Source of the DNA: Acanthamoeba lenticulata
Taxonomy: Eukaryota > Discosea > Longamoebia > Acanthamoebidae
DNA: 21,502 bases
Direction of reading: 5' to 3'
Assembly: GCA_002179805.1 (NCBI GenBank)
Contig: NAVB01001235.1
Coordinates: 1 to 21,502, forward strand
Numbering within the stretch: the stretch's first letter is position 1; every line of letters begins with the position of its first letter. Below the pieces are notes generated by a model. It worked only from the letters and a program-made list of their open reading frames with translations. It was not told the DNA's origin and made no database searches. Position numbers and translations under genes: made by a program. Shown here in pieces: positions 1 to 9,448 of this stretch.

Positions 1-1089
1 GTAGCCACGAATAACAAAAAGAAGTATTAATACAATTATTAAATTAAAAAAATAAACTACTGTAGTACCTTCGATCGTCGCGCGCAGCTGCTGATCTTCC
101 AGAAGCTGCTGAGCGTTGCGTGAGGCAATGAGGCGACGCACCTCGCTCATCTTGTGCTTGACTTCCCTGAGCGCCGATTTGAGCTCATCTTTCTGGCCTT
201 CGAGGCGCACGAGCTCAGCATGCAGCTCCTCTGCGCTGCATTCCAACAGGTGGGCGTCCATGGTTCGGTGCTCGTCGTGCAGCGCTGCAAATTTGGCGGG
301 GCGTGGACTCGCGTCGTGTGGCTGCCACGCTTGGTCCTGCTCGTCTCTGGTTTTGCGCTTCGTTTGCGTTGCCCCTTGTTGGCCCCAAACGAACGCAGCT
401 TTTTACCGAAAGAAAAAAAAAATCTTTGTTGTGTCTGTGGGCTTTGGTGGCCGAAGGTCACTGGACAGCGACGCTCTCAGGCAGAACGCGGGCGTTCGCG
501 GCGCGCAAGGCCTGCCGCCGCTCCGCTCGGAACTGCTCCAGCTCGGCGCGTGGGTAGTACTCGCCCTCGAACCATTCCAAGTCGTCTGCAGTCCCGCCCG
601 CACTCCCATCAGCTCACCAGGCTGGCTGACAGCCGAAGGGGGATCGGGGACAGGTGCTTCAGAGACGGACCAGTGCCCAGCCTGGCGATGGCCTCCTGGC
701 GTTCGGCCTCTCGCCTCTCCTGCTTGCGCACCCAGTTCTGGAGCCTCTTCACCCTGCGGTCCTTCTGATACTTGCCGTTATCACCTGTGCCAACGGGAAC
801 GGGAGAGTTTAAGGAGGACGGAAGAAACTTCGTGGCGGCAGGGGGTGCGGGCTCATAGTACCGGCGCATCGGACACGCGAGAAGTCACGCGAGAAAATAA
901 GTGCTGCCGTGGATGGGGACGGGGCGATGAATTGAACGCAAAATTGGACAGTTAAAAAACAGTCAGGGACATAAAAATTAGGCCTAGCGGAGGCGTACGA
1001 GCAGTGCGAACACAGGGCAAGGAGGAGGTAGGCGAAAAGACCAGGCTTCCCAGGGTGGAGCGGACAGATGGACGCACGACGCGCTGCAT
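1..1089 (-). CDS. Coiled-coil protein with mitochondrial-presequence-like N-terminus (3' part beyond window)
   Basis: Not recognised. Proposed exons: 1089-999, 784-671, 585-473 (or 467), 357-69, then a donor GTACTA and an AT-rich intron leading off the left edge. Exon 1 encodes an Arg/Ser-rich, acid-free start (MQRVVRPSVRSTLGSLV) that looks like a mitochondrial targeting peptide. Exon 2 is highly basic (KDRRVKRLQNWVRKQERR), exon 3 contains LEWFEGEYYPRAELEQF, and exon 4 is a long heptad-like helix (LECSAEELHAELVRLEGQ onward). Phases agree at every junction (1/1, 1/1, 0/0), but the exon 2 donor (G|GTCCGT) and the exon 3 donor are weak, so these two boundaries are tentative. An alternative start is MRRYYEP at 869 without exon 1. 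A mitochondrial (perhaps mitoribosomal) role is only an inference from the presequence-like start and basic composition. Confidence 0.5.
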
Positions 1090-1214
1090 GTTGGTGCCCA
1101 ACTCCTTGCGATGAAGAAACAGTTTGGGAAATCATGGTTTTTCCCTGCCGGCGCGATTTCTATTATATTTTTTGTTACGTTGTTTGTTTACAACACTCAC
1201 GAGTGCTCTCACGG

Positions 1215-2694
1215 CTACGCGGCCTTTTGGACCGCGCGAAGTGAGCAGCTGCCGCCGACCACGTCCGGGAAGACCATAAGCCACAAGCGGCGCACGAAGG
1301 CTCCGCCCCCGGCCGACGAGGCCGACGACCATCGAGCCTCCTCCTCGTCGCACTCGCGCCTCGTTGCAAACTCCACCACGCCCAGCGGCCTGCACACCGT
1401 CCAAGCGGTCTTGCGGTCAGGTCCAGAGGTCGAAGATGAAGAAGATGACCAGGTGAGGTGGCGCACCGAGGCTTGCCGTTGGGGTTTAAGATGACCTCTG
1501 CCTTGCTGGGCGGCGTCGCGAACATGCCCGCCAGGCGCTCCTCCGTGCAGTTGGGGGGAAGGCCGCACACCACCAGCGATCGGCCTAACGCGTTTGTTGC
1601 AGACTCGAGTCAAGAACATATGACAACTGCAGTCGGTCCGATTCTGACAGAAGTGGGAAAAGAAAGAAAGAAAGAAAGAAAGAATGGAGGAAGAAGCCAG
1701 GACGTGGCGACGGACCTATGGGGAAGTGCTCTTCGGGCGTGTAGAGGTCGCCCGGGCTGCCCGGCCCAAAGTGTGGCGCCGAGTGCGCGCTGGGCGTGCC
1801 CAGGTGCACCACGTGCTTGACCTCGAACGGGTTGGTCCCCGGCCTGCCGCCACCCCCCGCCATCAACACGCTGCTGCTGTTGCGGCTGCTTCGCGGGCTC
1901 ACAAGGACAGGCAGGGCCGGCTACCGGTGGAGGAGGTAAAGCTCCTTCATGGTGAAGGTGATGGGTCGGAAGGTGGGCTCCAGGCTGGCCTGCACGCGAC
2001 GGAGCTCGGTCTGGTTCTTGCACTTGGCCACCGACACGTGCGCGACCAACTTGCCGCGGCCGCGCTGCACGGTGTCGTCGCATTGCGGGAACACGGCCAA
2101 GATCCGGGCAAGCAGCTGGTCGAGCGCATCTGTCGCGTGCCCGCAAGACCATGAGCGCGCTGATTGCGTGCGCATGCGTGTGCGCACGTGGAGGGGCCAA
2201 CGCCATGCGTAGTGTACCGGGCGGGTTAAACTCGGGCTCGAGGAAGAGCGTGGCCGACTTGGCGTGGGCAAAGTGGCCGAACTTGGCAAGCCGCACTTCG
2301 AACGGCGGGAAGTCCGCCAGCGCCTCTTCGAGCAACCGTGCGGCCTGCTCGAGCAGATAGGTCAAGTGTTAGCGGTGGCACCCGAGATCACTTTCTCAGG
2401 GGATGAGGGTCTGCAAACCTCTGGGTAGTGCTCGGGGAGCACGAACGGGTCGATGAAGGAGATATGCGGGCCGCAGCGGGCATCTGGGATGAACTGGGTG
2501 CGAATGGCTTGCACCTGCGCCCACTGTTCGCCTGTGTCACACATTCCACCAGCAAGGGTGAGTGAGGGCAGCCGCAGGGTGCAAAGTGGCCACATGCACA
2601 TGGGGAGCAAGGGGTGGGTACGTGGGGGGATAATGTTGATGACGCATTGACTGTTGGGCGACTTGGTGAAGGATGCTCCCTTGGTCGCTTCCAT
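1215..2694 (-). CDS. 2H phosphoesterase (LigT-like) fused to an RRM domain
   Basis: Seven exons: 2694-2622, 2531-2419, 2344-2218, 2129-1925, 1885-1716, 1584-1467, 1389-1215; 326 aa, all phases compatible. The N-terminal domain starts with VINIIPP and carries two HxS motifs, HISF (residues 47-50, in GPHISFIDPF) and HVSV (135-138, in LVAHVSVAKC), 88 residues apart. This is the signature pair of 2H phosphoesterases (LigT, AKAP7, USB1), which hydrolyse or form 2',3'- or 2',5'-linked phosphates in RNA or nucleotides. After a Gly/Ser-rich linker with a GGGG stretch, residues 231 to about 300 form an RRM: RNP2-like SLVVCGLPP and RNP1-like LGVVEFA. The likely role is RNA-end or cyclic-phosphate processing on an RNA held by the RRM. 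The ATG at 2694 is the first in frame; upstream in-frame codons lack an ATG. Divergent from the USP gene. Confidence 0.82.
1658..1684. repeat. (GAAA)n microsatellite in intron
   Basis: About six and a half copies of a GAAA tetranucleotide inside intron 5 of the 2H-RRM gene. On the coding (minus) strand it reads as a TTTC-rich pyrimidine tract, placed where it could serve the 3' splice site at 1585. Confidence 0.9.
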
Positions 2695-2945
2695 CGTGCT
2701 TGGTTTGTTGTGTCCGTTCAACGGGTAACGTTGTTTTTTTGCCAACCGATCCCGTTCAGCCACACCAGTTCAGGGATATTATTTTTTATTTTTTATTTTT
2801 TCTATATTGTTTTCTTTTCTGTATTTTAGTTTTCTTTTTTTAAAGGGCAGTGCGCGAGCACCACGCGACGACGCGCCCGCTCAGGTACTACGAGGCAAAA
2901 GGACCAGAGAAAAGAGCGATAGAAACGGTCCTTTGGGGGGGGGGG
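2695..2945. promoter_or_regulatory. Divergent spacer with T-rich tract and 11-G run
   Basis: This 251-base stretch separates the minus-strand 2H-RRM start (2694) from the first visible plus-strand USP codon (2946). It holds a strongly T-rich low-complexity segment at about 2772-2841 and a run of 11 G at 2935-2945. It should contain the 2H-RRM promoter. It could also contain an intron end of the USP gene, since GATGACAG at 2944-2951 would serve as a 3' splice site. No exon encoding the missing USP N-terminus can be read here in any plus-strand frame. Confidence 0.5.
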
Positions 2946-4244
2946 ATGACAGACTGCCTCGACAGCTTCACACGGGCGGAGGAGCTGACGGACTACTTTT
3001 GTGAAAAATGCAAGTCTAAGCGAGACGCGTCGAAGCGATTCGTCATCGAAACACTTCCCGACGTATGCTTCTCCCCTTTCTTCCCCAACTGTTTATCCTC
3101 TCTGCCCTGCGCTTACGTGGACGCCACGCTTCGTCTCTCCCTCTTGCTCGCTCGTCTTTCTCTTCTTGCAGGTTCTGTGTATAGTTTTGAAACGGTTTTG
3201 CTGGACGACGACCAGTCGCGCGAAAGTCGACACTAAAGTCGTGTTCCCTCTCATGTGCGTGTCTTCCCAAGGGCACTTCTCTTCCTCTTTCACTCCCTGT
3301 CGATCGCGCGACTGACTCGTCAGCCCCCTTTCGTGTCGTCGTGCAGCGGTCTTGACTTGGCCGCGTTTTCGAGCGAAGGACAAGAAGCGAATACCACCAT
3401 CTTCGATCTCCGGAGTGTGGTCATCCACCACGGGTCGGGGTACCGCCTCCCCCGCTCCGGGGCCGGCCAGGAGGGTTGCCGTTAACTCTTAAATTCCTCT
3501 CCAGGCCAACTGCGGGCCACTACACGGCGTTTTGCTACCACACAGAGCAGGAGACCTGGCTGCACTTCAACGACAGTCGCGTACGTGATCTCTCCCTCTT
3601 CCCCGTGGGGGTGGCCCACACAACGTTGCAGCGGTCGGGTGTGCAGGGACAGCAGTGGGCCAGCCGTCTGTCTTTGCTAACTCGCGAGCCGATTGCAGGT
3701 GTCCGTTGCTTCGCCGCAAGAGGTGGCGTCGGCACAGGCCTACCTGCTCTTCTATCAACGGCGCACCGAAGACGACCACGTGCCCCTGTTGGCGCTGCTC
3801 CCGGCCCCGAGCACGCTTGCGCACGGTGAGTCGGATGAGTCCTCTGGCGACAGTGACAGCGAGAGCGACGAACAGCAAGTGAACAACAACAAGCCGAAGC
3901 AGCGAAGGGGCTCGAAGCGAACGCGAATTCAAGAAGAGGACGACAGTGAGGAGGCTGCTTCTGATGACGACAGCATCGACGATGAGCAAGCTCTGGAAGA
4001 GATGTCGAGAAACGAGCTCCAGGCCGCACTGCGCAAGCTCGGCCTCTCGACAGCCGGCCTCAAGGCGACCCTTCTGAAACGGCTCAAAGAGGCCCGGCGT
4101 CGTGCAAAGGAGGGAAAGGACAAAGGCGCCACGGCAACCTGTACATCAACCGCTTCTTCTTCGTCATCGTCGAGTTCAGAAGCGGCTCCCGTGAAGCGGC
4201 GAGTGGCCAAGCGCACACGGCGTGCACTCGCCCCACCAGAATAA
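2946..4244 (+). CDS. USP3-like ubiquitin C-terminal hydrolase, C-terminal half, with SAP domain
   Basis: Exons 2946-3062, 3172-3254, 3347-3439, 3505-3580, 3699-4244 (304 aa as drawn). The visible protein follows the distal USP fold in order: DCLDSFTRAEEL, a second zinc-finger CxxC (YFCEKCKSK), LPDVLCIVLKRF, RAKVDTKVVFPL, the His box GHYTAFCY and the Asn/Asp segment HFNDSRV, then AQAYLLFY. The wording is closest to USP3/USP44/49. After an acidic, Lys-rich tail, residues 225-259 (MSRNELQAALRKLGL onward) form a SAP domain, which usually binds DNA or chromatin. The Cys box, QDAHEF region and first CxxC are absent from the window. The ATG at 2946 is simply the first in-frame Met; the true exon may start after GATGACAG at 2952. 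The stop TAA lies inside an AATAAA. Confidence 0.85.
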
Positions 4245-4245
4245 A
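4240..4245 (+). terminator. AATAAA poly(A) signal overlapping the USP stop codon
   Basis: AATAAA begins two bases before the TAA stop (4242-4244) of the USP-like gene, so stop and polyadenylation signal share bases. With the next ATG at 4327, the 3' UTR must be very short. Confidence 0.6.
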
Positions 4246-4326
4246 ACGACCGTTAGCTAAATGAAAACCTTTTATTTAATTCTTTTGTTTTTCTTTTTGC
4301 ACGGTGATCTTGTTGAGCACATAAAA

Positions 4327-6770
4327 ATGGCGAGCAACAAGCCACAGCCCACTTCGGGCGCGCCTCTCACGTCACCCAGAGGCAAGAAGGAGCAGGAACT
4401 CCAGCTCAAGTACTTGTCGATCTTCCCCCCCCTGTTCGTTTTCGTTTTCGGCCCCCCCCCCAACCGCAAACGTGCACAGGGAAGCCAAGGCACGCAAGAA
4501 GGAGGCCCAAAAAGATCTGGCGCGAGCCAAAGAGCAGCTGGCTCAGGTCAACGGCAGCGCGGTGCGTTGCTCTTCTTGGTATGAGGGGGGTCAACATGCG
4601 CTCCTCATTCTCTCGTTCCTGCGGCCGTGGGTGGCGGAGCAGACGGAAGAGGAGAAGCAGCGACTGGAGGCCAACTTGGCTGTTCAGGAGCGCACTCTGC
4701 GGGAACGGGACCGCTCGCTGCGATATCTCAACGACCTCCTGACCTCCTCCAACAGCGGTACGTGCTGCTCCTTGTGCGCGGAACATCCCGTCCTCCGTCG
4801 CAGCACGGCGCCCAACGTTGTGCCGTGAGCTTGACCCCCTTCCTCCCTTCCCTCCGTTCTCTTCCTGGTGCGTGTCGTGCGCGCGTGTCTGAGCGGACGT
4901 GGCCAACACAGGGCGCATCGGCGGGAACGAACTCCTGACGTCGGTGTTTGGCAAGCTCGCGCGCCTCGGGTCGGGCAAAAAGAAGAAACAGAAGAAGCAG
5001 AAGAGCAGCAAGGCCAGCACTTCTTCGTCGCCTCGAGCTGAGGCGGCTGGTGCGCGAGGCGAGAACACGGAAGCTGATGACGATGGCGATGACGATGATG
5101 ACGACGAGGTGGCTGTGGACGACGACGACAGCGCAGACAGCGCGTCCCGAGCAGGCCCCGAGGGCCGGTCCTCGCCGGTCGCGGCCAAGTCTCCTGCGGC
5201 CGAGACTCTGCGGGCCGGGTCGGGCCATGCGTCGCCACCCGCCGCATCTCCGGGAGGCGAGAGGAAGCTCCGGCAGTTGCTCGAGGAGGACGACGTGCCC
5301 GGCGACCACGAGCAAGAAGATGAAGACGAAGACGACGGGGGCTACTTCATCTTTGATCTGCGGTCGAAGGTGCGCTGCGAGCGACGCGGTACCCGCAACG
5401 CGTGCGTGTGGGCCGAGTTCCACCAGCTCTGCTCCAGCCTGCGCTACTGTACGCCTCACGACGACTCTCGCCCTGTTCTGTGTTGAGGTGATGCGGATTC
5501 TGATGATGATGATGATGATCATGTTGGTGATGGTGCCAGTCCGCGACTTCAAGGCCCGCGAGGTGGCGGACCTGTTCGTGCTGGTCTCGCCGCCCAGCGA
5601 GGAGAGCGTCGGCAAGCCCGGCGGTCTGGAGGGCCTCATGGCCAGCATTCAGCAGCGGACCCGGGCGCCCCTTTCCCTCATCGAGCGGATCTTCAAGCAG
5701 GTGGACAAGCTCGTGGGCAAGCACAAGACCTGCACCTGCGTCTTCATCGGTTCTCCCTCTGCTCCAATCCAATCGTGTTCATGTTTATTTTTTCTGAAAT
5801 ACCGACGTGCTTACCGCTGGGAGTGCGGCTCCAGGCCTCGTCTCCGTGGGGCAGGCTGCCGTCAGCCTCGAGAAGGAAGCCCGTACGTGCAGAGCGGTCT
5901 CTCCGCCCCCCCCCCCATCTCTTTCTCATGCCCAAAGCAGACTCGGGTCTGGCGCACTCTCACACCCCGTACGGGGCGGGCACACCAGTGATGTTCGACG
6001 CGATGACGCGGGGCGCGAACGGGCTGCTGACGCTGGACGGCGCCAAGGAGCTGTTCCGCTATCGCTTCGTGTTTGTGCAGGCCCTCGTGCTGGCGTCGGC
6101 CGCGACCGGCGGCGCACAAGACCCCAAGCGGGCCAAGAAGGAGCTCAAGCGCCTCTTTGGCAAACACGTGCACGACCAGAACGAGGAGAAGGTGTGGAAC
6201 CGCGCCGCCGTCGCGGCCTTTCGGTTCATTGAGCTTCAACGAGCGCGGGAGCGCCGCACAGCGATCGAGGGCGACGACAACGGGCGCGGGGCCCTTCTCG
6301 ACTCGCCGATGATCGTCACACAGCGCGAGTGGGTCCACGCCCTCAAGTACCTGGCGCACCACTTCCACGAGCCCTCGGCGCAGCTCTACCGCGGCGACGG
6401 ACCTGATGAGCTCGGTGATGTGGACAACGAGGACGACGGCGAGGACGATGCCACACCGCGAGAGACGCGACAAGAACTCGCTCGGCCCAAGCGAAGCCCC
6501 CGGACTGGCGAGAGCGGCGACTCTGTGGAGAACTGCGAGACGGACAACGAAGAGTACTACTTCTCCGACTATGAGATTGAGGACACTCGCGACGCCGCGG
6601 CAAGCTCGCCCCGCCAGACGGGAGGACGTCGCCCTGCGGACTGGACCGTGAACCACACCCGCGAACTGGCTGCCTTCATCGGAGGCCTGAACCCGTTCCT
6701 CCGATCGGCCGGGACAAGCTGCCGGGCGGTCCTGCCCCCACAGGCGCTGAGCCTTTCGGCCAGCTATTAA
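4327..6770 (+). CDS. Unrecognised coiled-coil, acidic and EF-hand-like protein
   Basis: Exons 4327-4409, 4480-4561, 4643-4757, 4912-5448, 5540-5749, 5835-5882, 5989-6770 give 618 aa with consistent phases. Residues about 20-90 are a charged coiled coil (KEAKARKKEAQKDLARAKEQ; LEANLAVQERTLRERDRSL). Residues about 105-250 are low complexity, with a poly-Lys patch followed by Asp/Glu runs. A folded region follows: GGYFIFDLRSKVRC, FRDFKAREVADLFVLVS, SLIERIFKQVDKLV. Residues 361-381 (FDAMTRGANGLLTLDGAKELF, one residue over the pattern length) resemble a degenerate EF-hand, as does IVTQREWVHALKYL further on. The C-terminus is acidic, then WTVNHTRELAAFIGGLNPF. No family is assigned. A longer form ending at 7168 is possible (see the separate entry). 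An in-frame upstream ATG at 4261 lies in AT-rich spacer and was not used. Confidence 0.72.
5500..5519. repeat. (GAT)n run in intron
   Basis: Six GAT triplets in the intron 5449-5539 of the coiled-coil gene, close to the 3' splice site. Confidence 0.85.
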
Positions 6771-7280
6771 TTGATGTTATTTTAAATCTGAATTATTACA
6801 ACCTTCATTTTGGTGTCTGGCAATAAGGGGGAACCCGCCAGGGAGACAGCAGCGCAGGGCCGTGTGGCAGAAGCCGTCACCAAAAGGACGCCTCTTGCCT
6901 TTTCTTCGTCATCTTCTCCAACCAGGTCACGCTTTGCCGAGTAACTACAGCAGCAACAACAAACCAAGAAGACCGTTTCTCCCAGGATCGTCGTTGGCAG
7001 TATCTTTCCACAACAGAGCGGCAACCAAGCTCCGGCCATCTTGCCAACTTCATACATCAGCAGGAGCCCTCCTTCACCAAATTCATCTTCAAGACGGCAG
7101 ACCTCCGGGTCACCCCGACTACTAAGCTAGGGAAGGGCGTAGAAGGGACCAAGGAGGACGTGGGCTAGTGACTTGCCGCGTCTCTTCCACCTTGCATTAA
7201 GAACTCGCTTGACCTCAGGCCAACTTCTCGTCGGCTCATAACCTCCTCTTCACTCGGCTTCCTGCACTCAACTACGCGTG
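6771..7280. promoter_or_regulatory. Spacer between coiled-coil gene and MFS transporter
   Basis: A 510-base stretch that must contain the MFS transporter promoter and leader. Apart from the possible exon at 6986-7168 there is no convincing gene in either strand. A minus-strand frame at 6782-7057 is open but has Cys-rich, unnatural composition and overlaps the plausible plus-strand exon. Confidence 0.5.
6986..7168 (+). CDS. Possible alternative 3' coding exon of the upstream coiled-coil gene
   Basis: A 61-codon open stretch follows the good 3' splice site TTTCTCCCAG at 6985 and ends at TAG 7166-7168. It has no in-frame ATG, so it can only be a downstream exon. It reads DRRWQYLSTTERQPSSGHLA, then FIHQQEPSFTKFIFKTADLR, and ends in GKGVEGTKEDVG, which is protein-like in composition. 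It is phase 0 and would join phase-0 donors in the last exon of the upstream gene, for example ACC|GTGAAC near 6649 or GCG|GTCCTG near 6729, replacing the end at 6770. It could also be chance open frame in a 5' leader. Confidence 0.3.
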   Translation, partial: DRRWQYLSTTERQPSSGHLANFIHQQEPSFTKFIFKTADLRVTPTTKLGKGVEGTKEDVG

Positions 7281-9343
7281 ATGGCACCCTGTGGTTGCGG
7301 GTGGCTGGGGCGTGGTTGGCGAAGCTTCCTTGAGCTGCGGAAATCCCCAGCTGTGTCGCTGTTTGTTGTATGTGTGGCCATATTCACGGACATGCTGGTC
7401 TACGGCATGGTGGTACCCATCTTCGTACCAGAGATACTCAACGTGACAACGATTGAGGTCTGCTTCCCTGTGTAGAAGTACCTCTTCATCCTCAGCTCAT
7501 GGAGGGAGGTCTCTTTCAGGTGGGCGTGCTCTTTGCCATGTACGCAGCCGGCCTGTTGATCTCGACACCCATCTTTGGAGTTCTCACGGACAGGTAGCTT
7601 TTTCCACCGCTGGGCGTCACTTCATGCCACAATACTCGCCCTCACGTGATGGGAAAATCAGGTTTGGGCGAAAGTGGCCCATGCTCTGCGGTCTGATTGG
7701 CCTGGGGGCTGCCACGACCATTCTCGCCTTTGTCAAGTGCGCACCGTCTTTCCAGTTCCTCAGACATCCCCCTAACCACACGGCGCTTAACGCAGAGCGT
7801 TTCCCTTTATGGCGATGGCGCGGTGCTTCCAAGGCATATCGGCAGCGGCCACTTGGGTATGTGGTGGCTCTCTCTCTCTCTCTCTTTCTCTCTTCACCCT
7901 CTTCCTCTCACCCGGCATTACCATCAGGTAACTGGCTTGGCCCTCGTGGCTGACATGTTCCCAGCGCACCAGCTTGGCTGGGCAATGGGCATGGTGATGA
8001 GCGTGTGCCAAGTGGGTATTTTAATTGGCCCAACCTTTGGCGTACTGTCTGCCCTCCCCTCCAGCTTTGCCACTGCAGTGGACTTAAGGAGGGGATGGAC
8101 AGGGCTTCGTCTACGAACTGGGTGGCTACAGACTTCCGTTCCTGATTGCGTCAGGCGTGGCCGTGTTCGATGGCGTGTTGCGCATTCTTCTGGTGTCCGA
8201 CTCAACCCCCAGCTGGAAGGAACAGAAGACCACAGATAAGACAGGCTCCTCGGGCAAGCTCAACCCGGGCGACAACGACGTCAGCTCGACGGAGGATATC
8301 GAGTCCGCAGAGACGAGTTCATCAGATGGAGAGGCTGTGGAACCTGGCAAGGGCAAACCTGCCCTCAGCGCTACGACCCCCTTGCTACAGACCAAGGCAG
8401 GTGACGAAAAACTTTCGATGTGGGATCTCGTCCAGAACAAGTCCATCTTGACCACATGTATGGTGGTCTTACTGGCTTCAAACGCTTTGACTGTGCTGGA
8501 GCCAACCCTGCCAGCTCATCTCGAACGAGTACTTGCAGCCTTCAGCCTACTCTGATAATAGTGTGCTGTTACGCTCACCAGGCTTTGCGCACCAGGTGTT
8601 CGACTCGACGCCTATGCTGACAGGTCTTGTGTTCATGTGCGAAAGCCTGGTAGACATCGTGGCTTCGCCGTTAGTTGGATGGATGTCTGATCGAGCGGGT
8701 AACAAGTCTTTGATGATTGCTGGCATGCTGCTCGCCGGTCTAGTCATGGTAAGCACACAAAGCTGCTCGCTTGAAGAAACTCACTTTTGCTTCGGCAGCC
8801 CATTGTCGCTCTCCCCACAGAGTGGTGGCAACAGTACCTGGCCGTGTCGGCCATGGCAATCTGCAACGCGCTCATGCTGACCCCGACCTTGCCTGAGCTT
8901 GCCTCTCAAGTGGATGAAATGGGCGGAGGAGCTTATGGCCAAGTCTACGCCATCTACAACTTCTTCTACTCGGGTAAGTTGTCTCATATCACAGGGTAAG
9001 TCACAGTGGAAAGCCTGACCCAAAGATTCTGGTGCTGTGGCTAGTGGGCATGCTGGGCGGTCCCTTGGTCGGCTCTATCTTGGCGGATCACCTGGGATTG
9101 TTCCTCACGATGGTCATCTTCGGAGGTGTCGTTGCTCTGTTCTCACCCGTGCTCGTAGCCCCCTACCTCTTCGGTCCGCTTCCGCCGAAGAAGAAGACGA
9201 CCAACGCCGTGCCCTCTCTGTCAATCCCATCCACCGACGAGAGCGATCCCAGCCTCAGCGCGTCTTCCGTCCAAGCTGACCTGACGGGTTCCGCTGCCGC
9301 GGAGGACGCCGAGAAGGCGCGACTTCTTCCGTCCACCTTGTGA
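7281..9343 (+). CDS. MFS transporter, DHA1/vesicular amine transporter (SLC18)-like
   Basis: Nine exons: 7281-7457, 7520-7593, 7662-7736, 7796-7856, 7928-8041, 8103-8528, 8596-8748, 8799-8973, 9045-9343; 517 aa. TM1 reads VAIFTDMLVYGMVVPIFVPE, the pattern of vesicular monoamine/acetylcholine transporters and SLC18B1. Motif A (GVLTDRFGRK) crosses the exon 2/3 junction, antiporter motif C (GPTFGG) crosses exon 5/6, and the second-half motif A-like GWMSDRAGNK is in exon 7. The TM9-10 region has PTLPELA and GQVYAIYNFFYS. The central cytoplasmic loop (about residues 198-275) is a long Ser/Asp/Glu-rich insert, and the C-tail is hydrophilic. Expected function: proton-coupled export or vesicular loading of a small cation or drug; the substrate is unknown. 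The ATG at 7281 directly precedes the conserved N-terminus. It converges with the CBS gene. Confidence 0.88.
7868..7894. repeat. (CT)n microsatellite in MFS intron 4
   Basis: A CT-dinucleotide run with a TTT interruption, in the intron between 7856 and 7928. It doubles as an extended polypyrimidine tract before the 3' splice site at 7927. Confidence 0.9.
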
Positions 9344-9392
9344 AAGATGGTGGCCCTCCCCTTCTGCCCGCAGCCCAATTCCCACAAAGTAC

Positions 9393-9398
9393 AATAAA
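9393..9398 (+). terminator. AATAAA poly(A) signal of the MFS gene
   Basis: AATAAA lies 50 bases after the transporter stop codon (9341-9343) and about 50 bases before the convergent CBS gene stop (9449), so the two transcripts share a roughly 100-base convergent spacer. Confidence 0.7.
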
Positions 9399-9448
9399 AT
9401 TGCCTTATTTCCTATTTTTCAAGCGCAACGCGGAGTGCAGGGACCCCC

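Noticed and set aside
116..955. Long plus-strand open frame
   Set aside because: Antisense to the exons of the minus-strand coiled-coil gene; composition is typical of a shadow frame in GC-rich DNA (Ser/Arg/Pro/Cys excess).
4261..4326. Signal-peptide-like start MKTFYLILLFFFLHG upstream of the coiled-coil gene
   Set aside because: It lies only 17 bases after the USP stop, is AT-rich spacer by composition, and the following protein is a charged coiled-coil protein with no secretory features.
5490..5530. Box C/D snoRNA in the intron with repeated TGATGA
   Set aside because: The TGATGA matches come from a simple (GAT)n repeat, and no D box with a flanking stem is placed sensibly.
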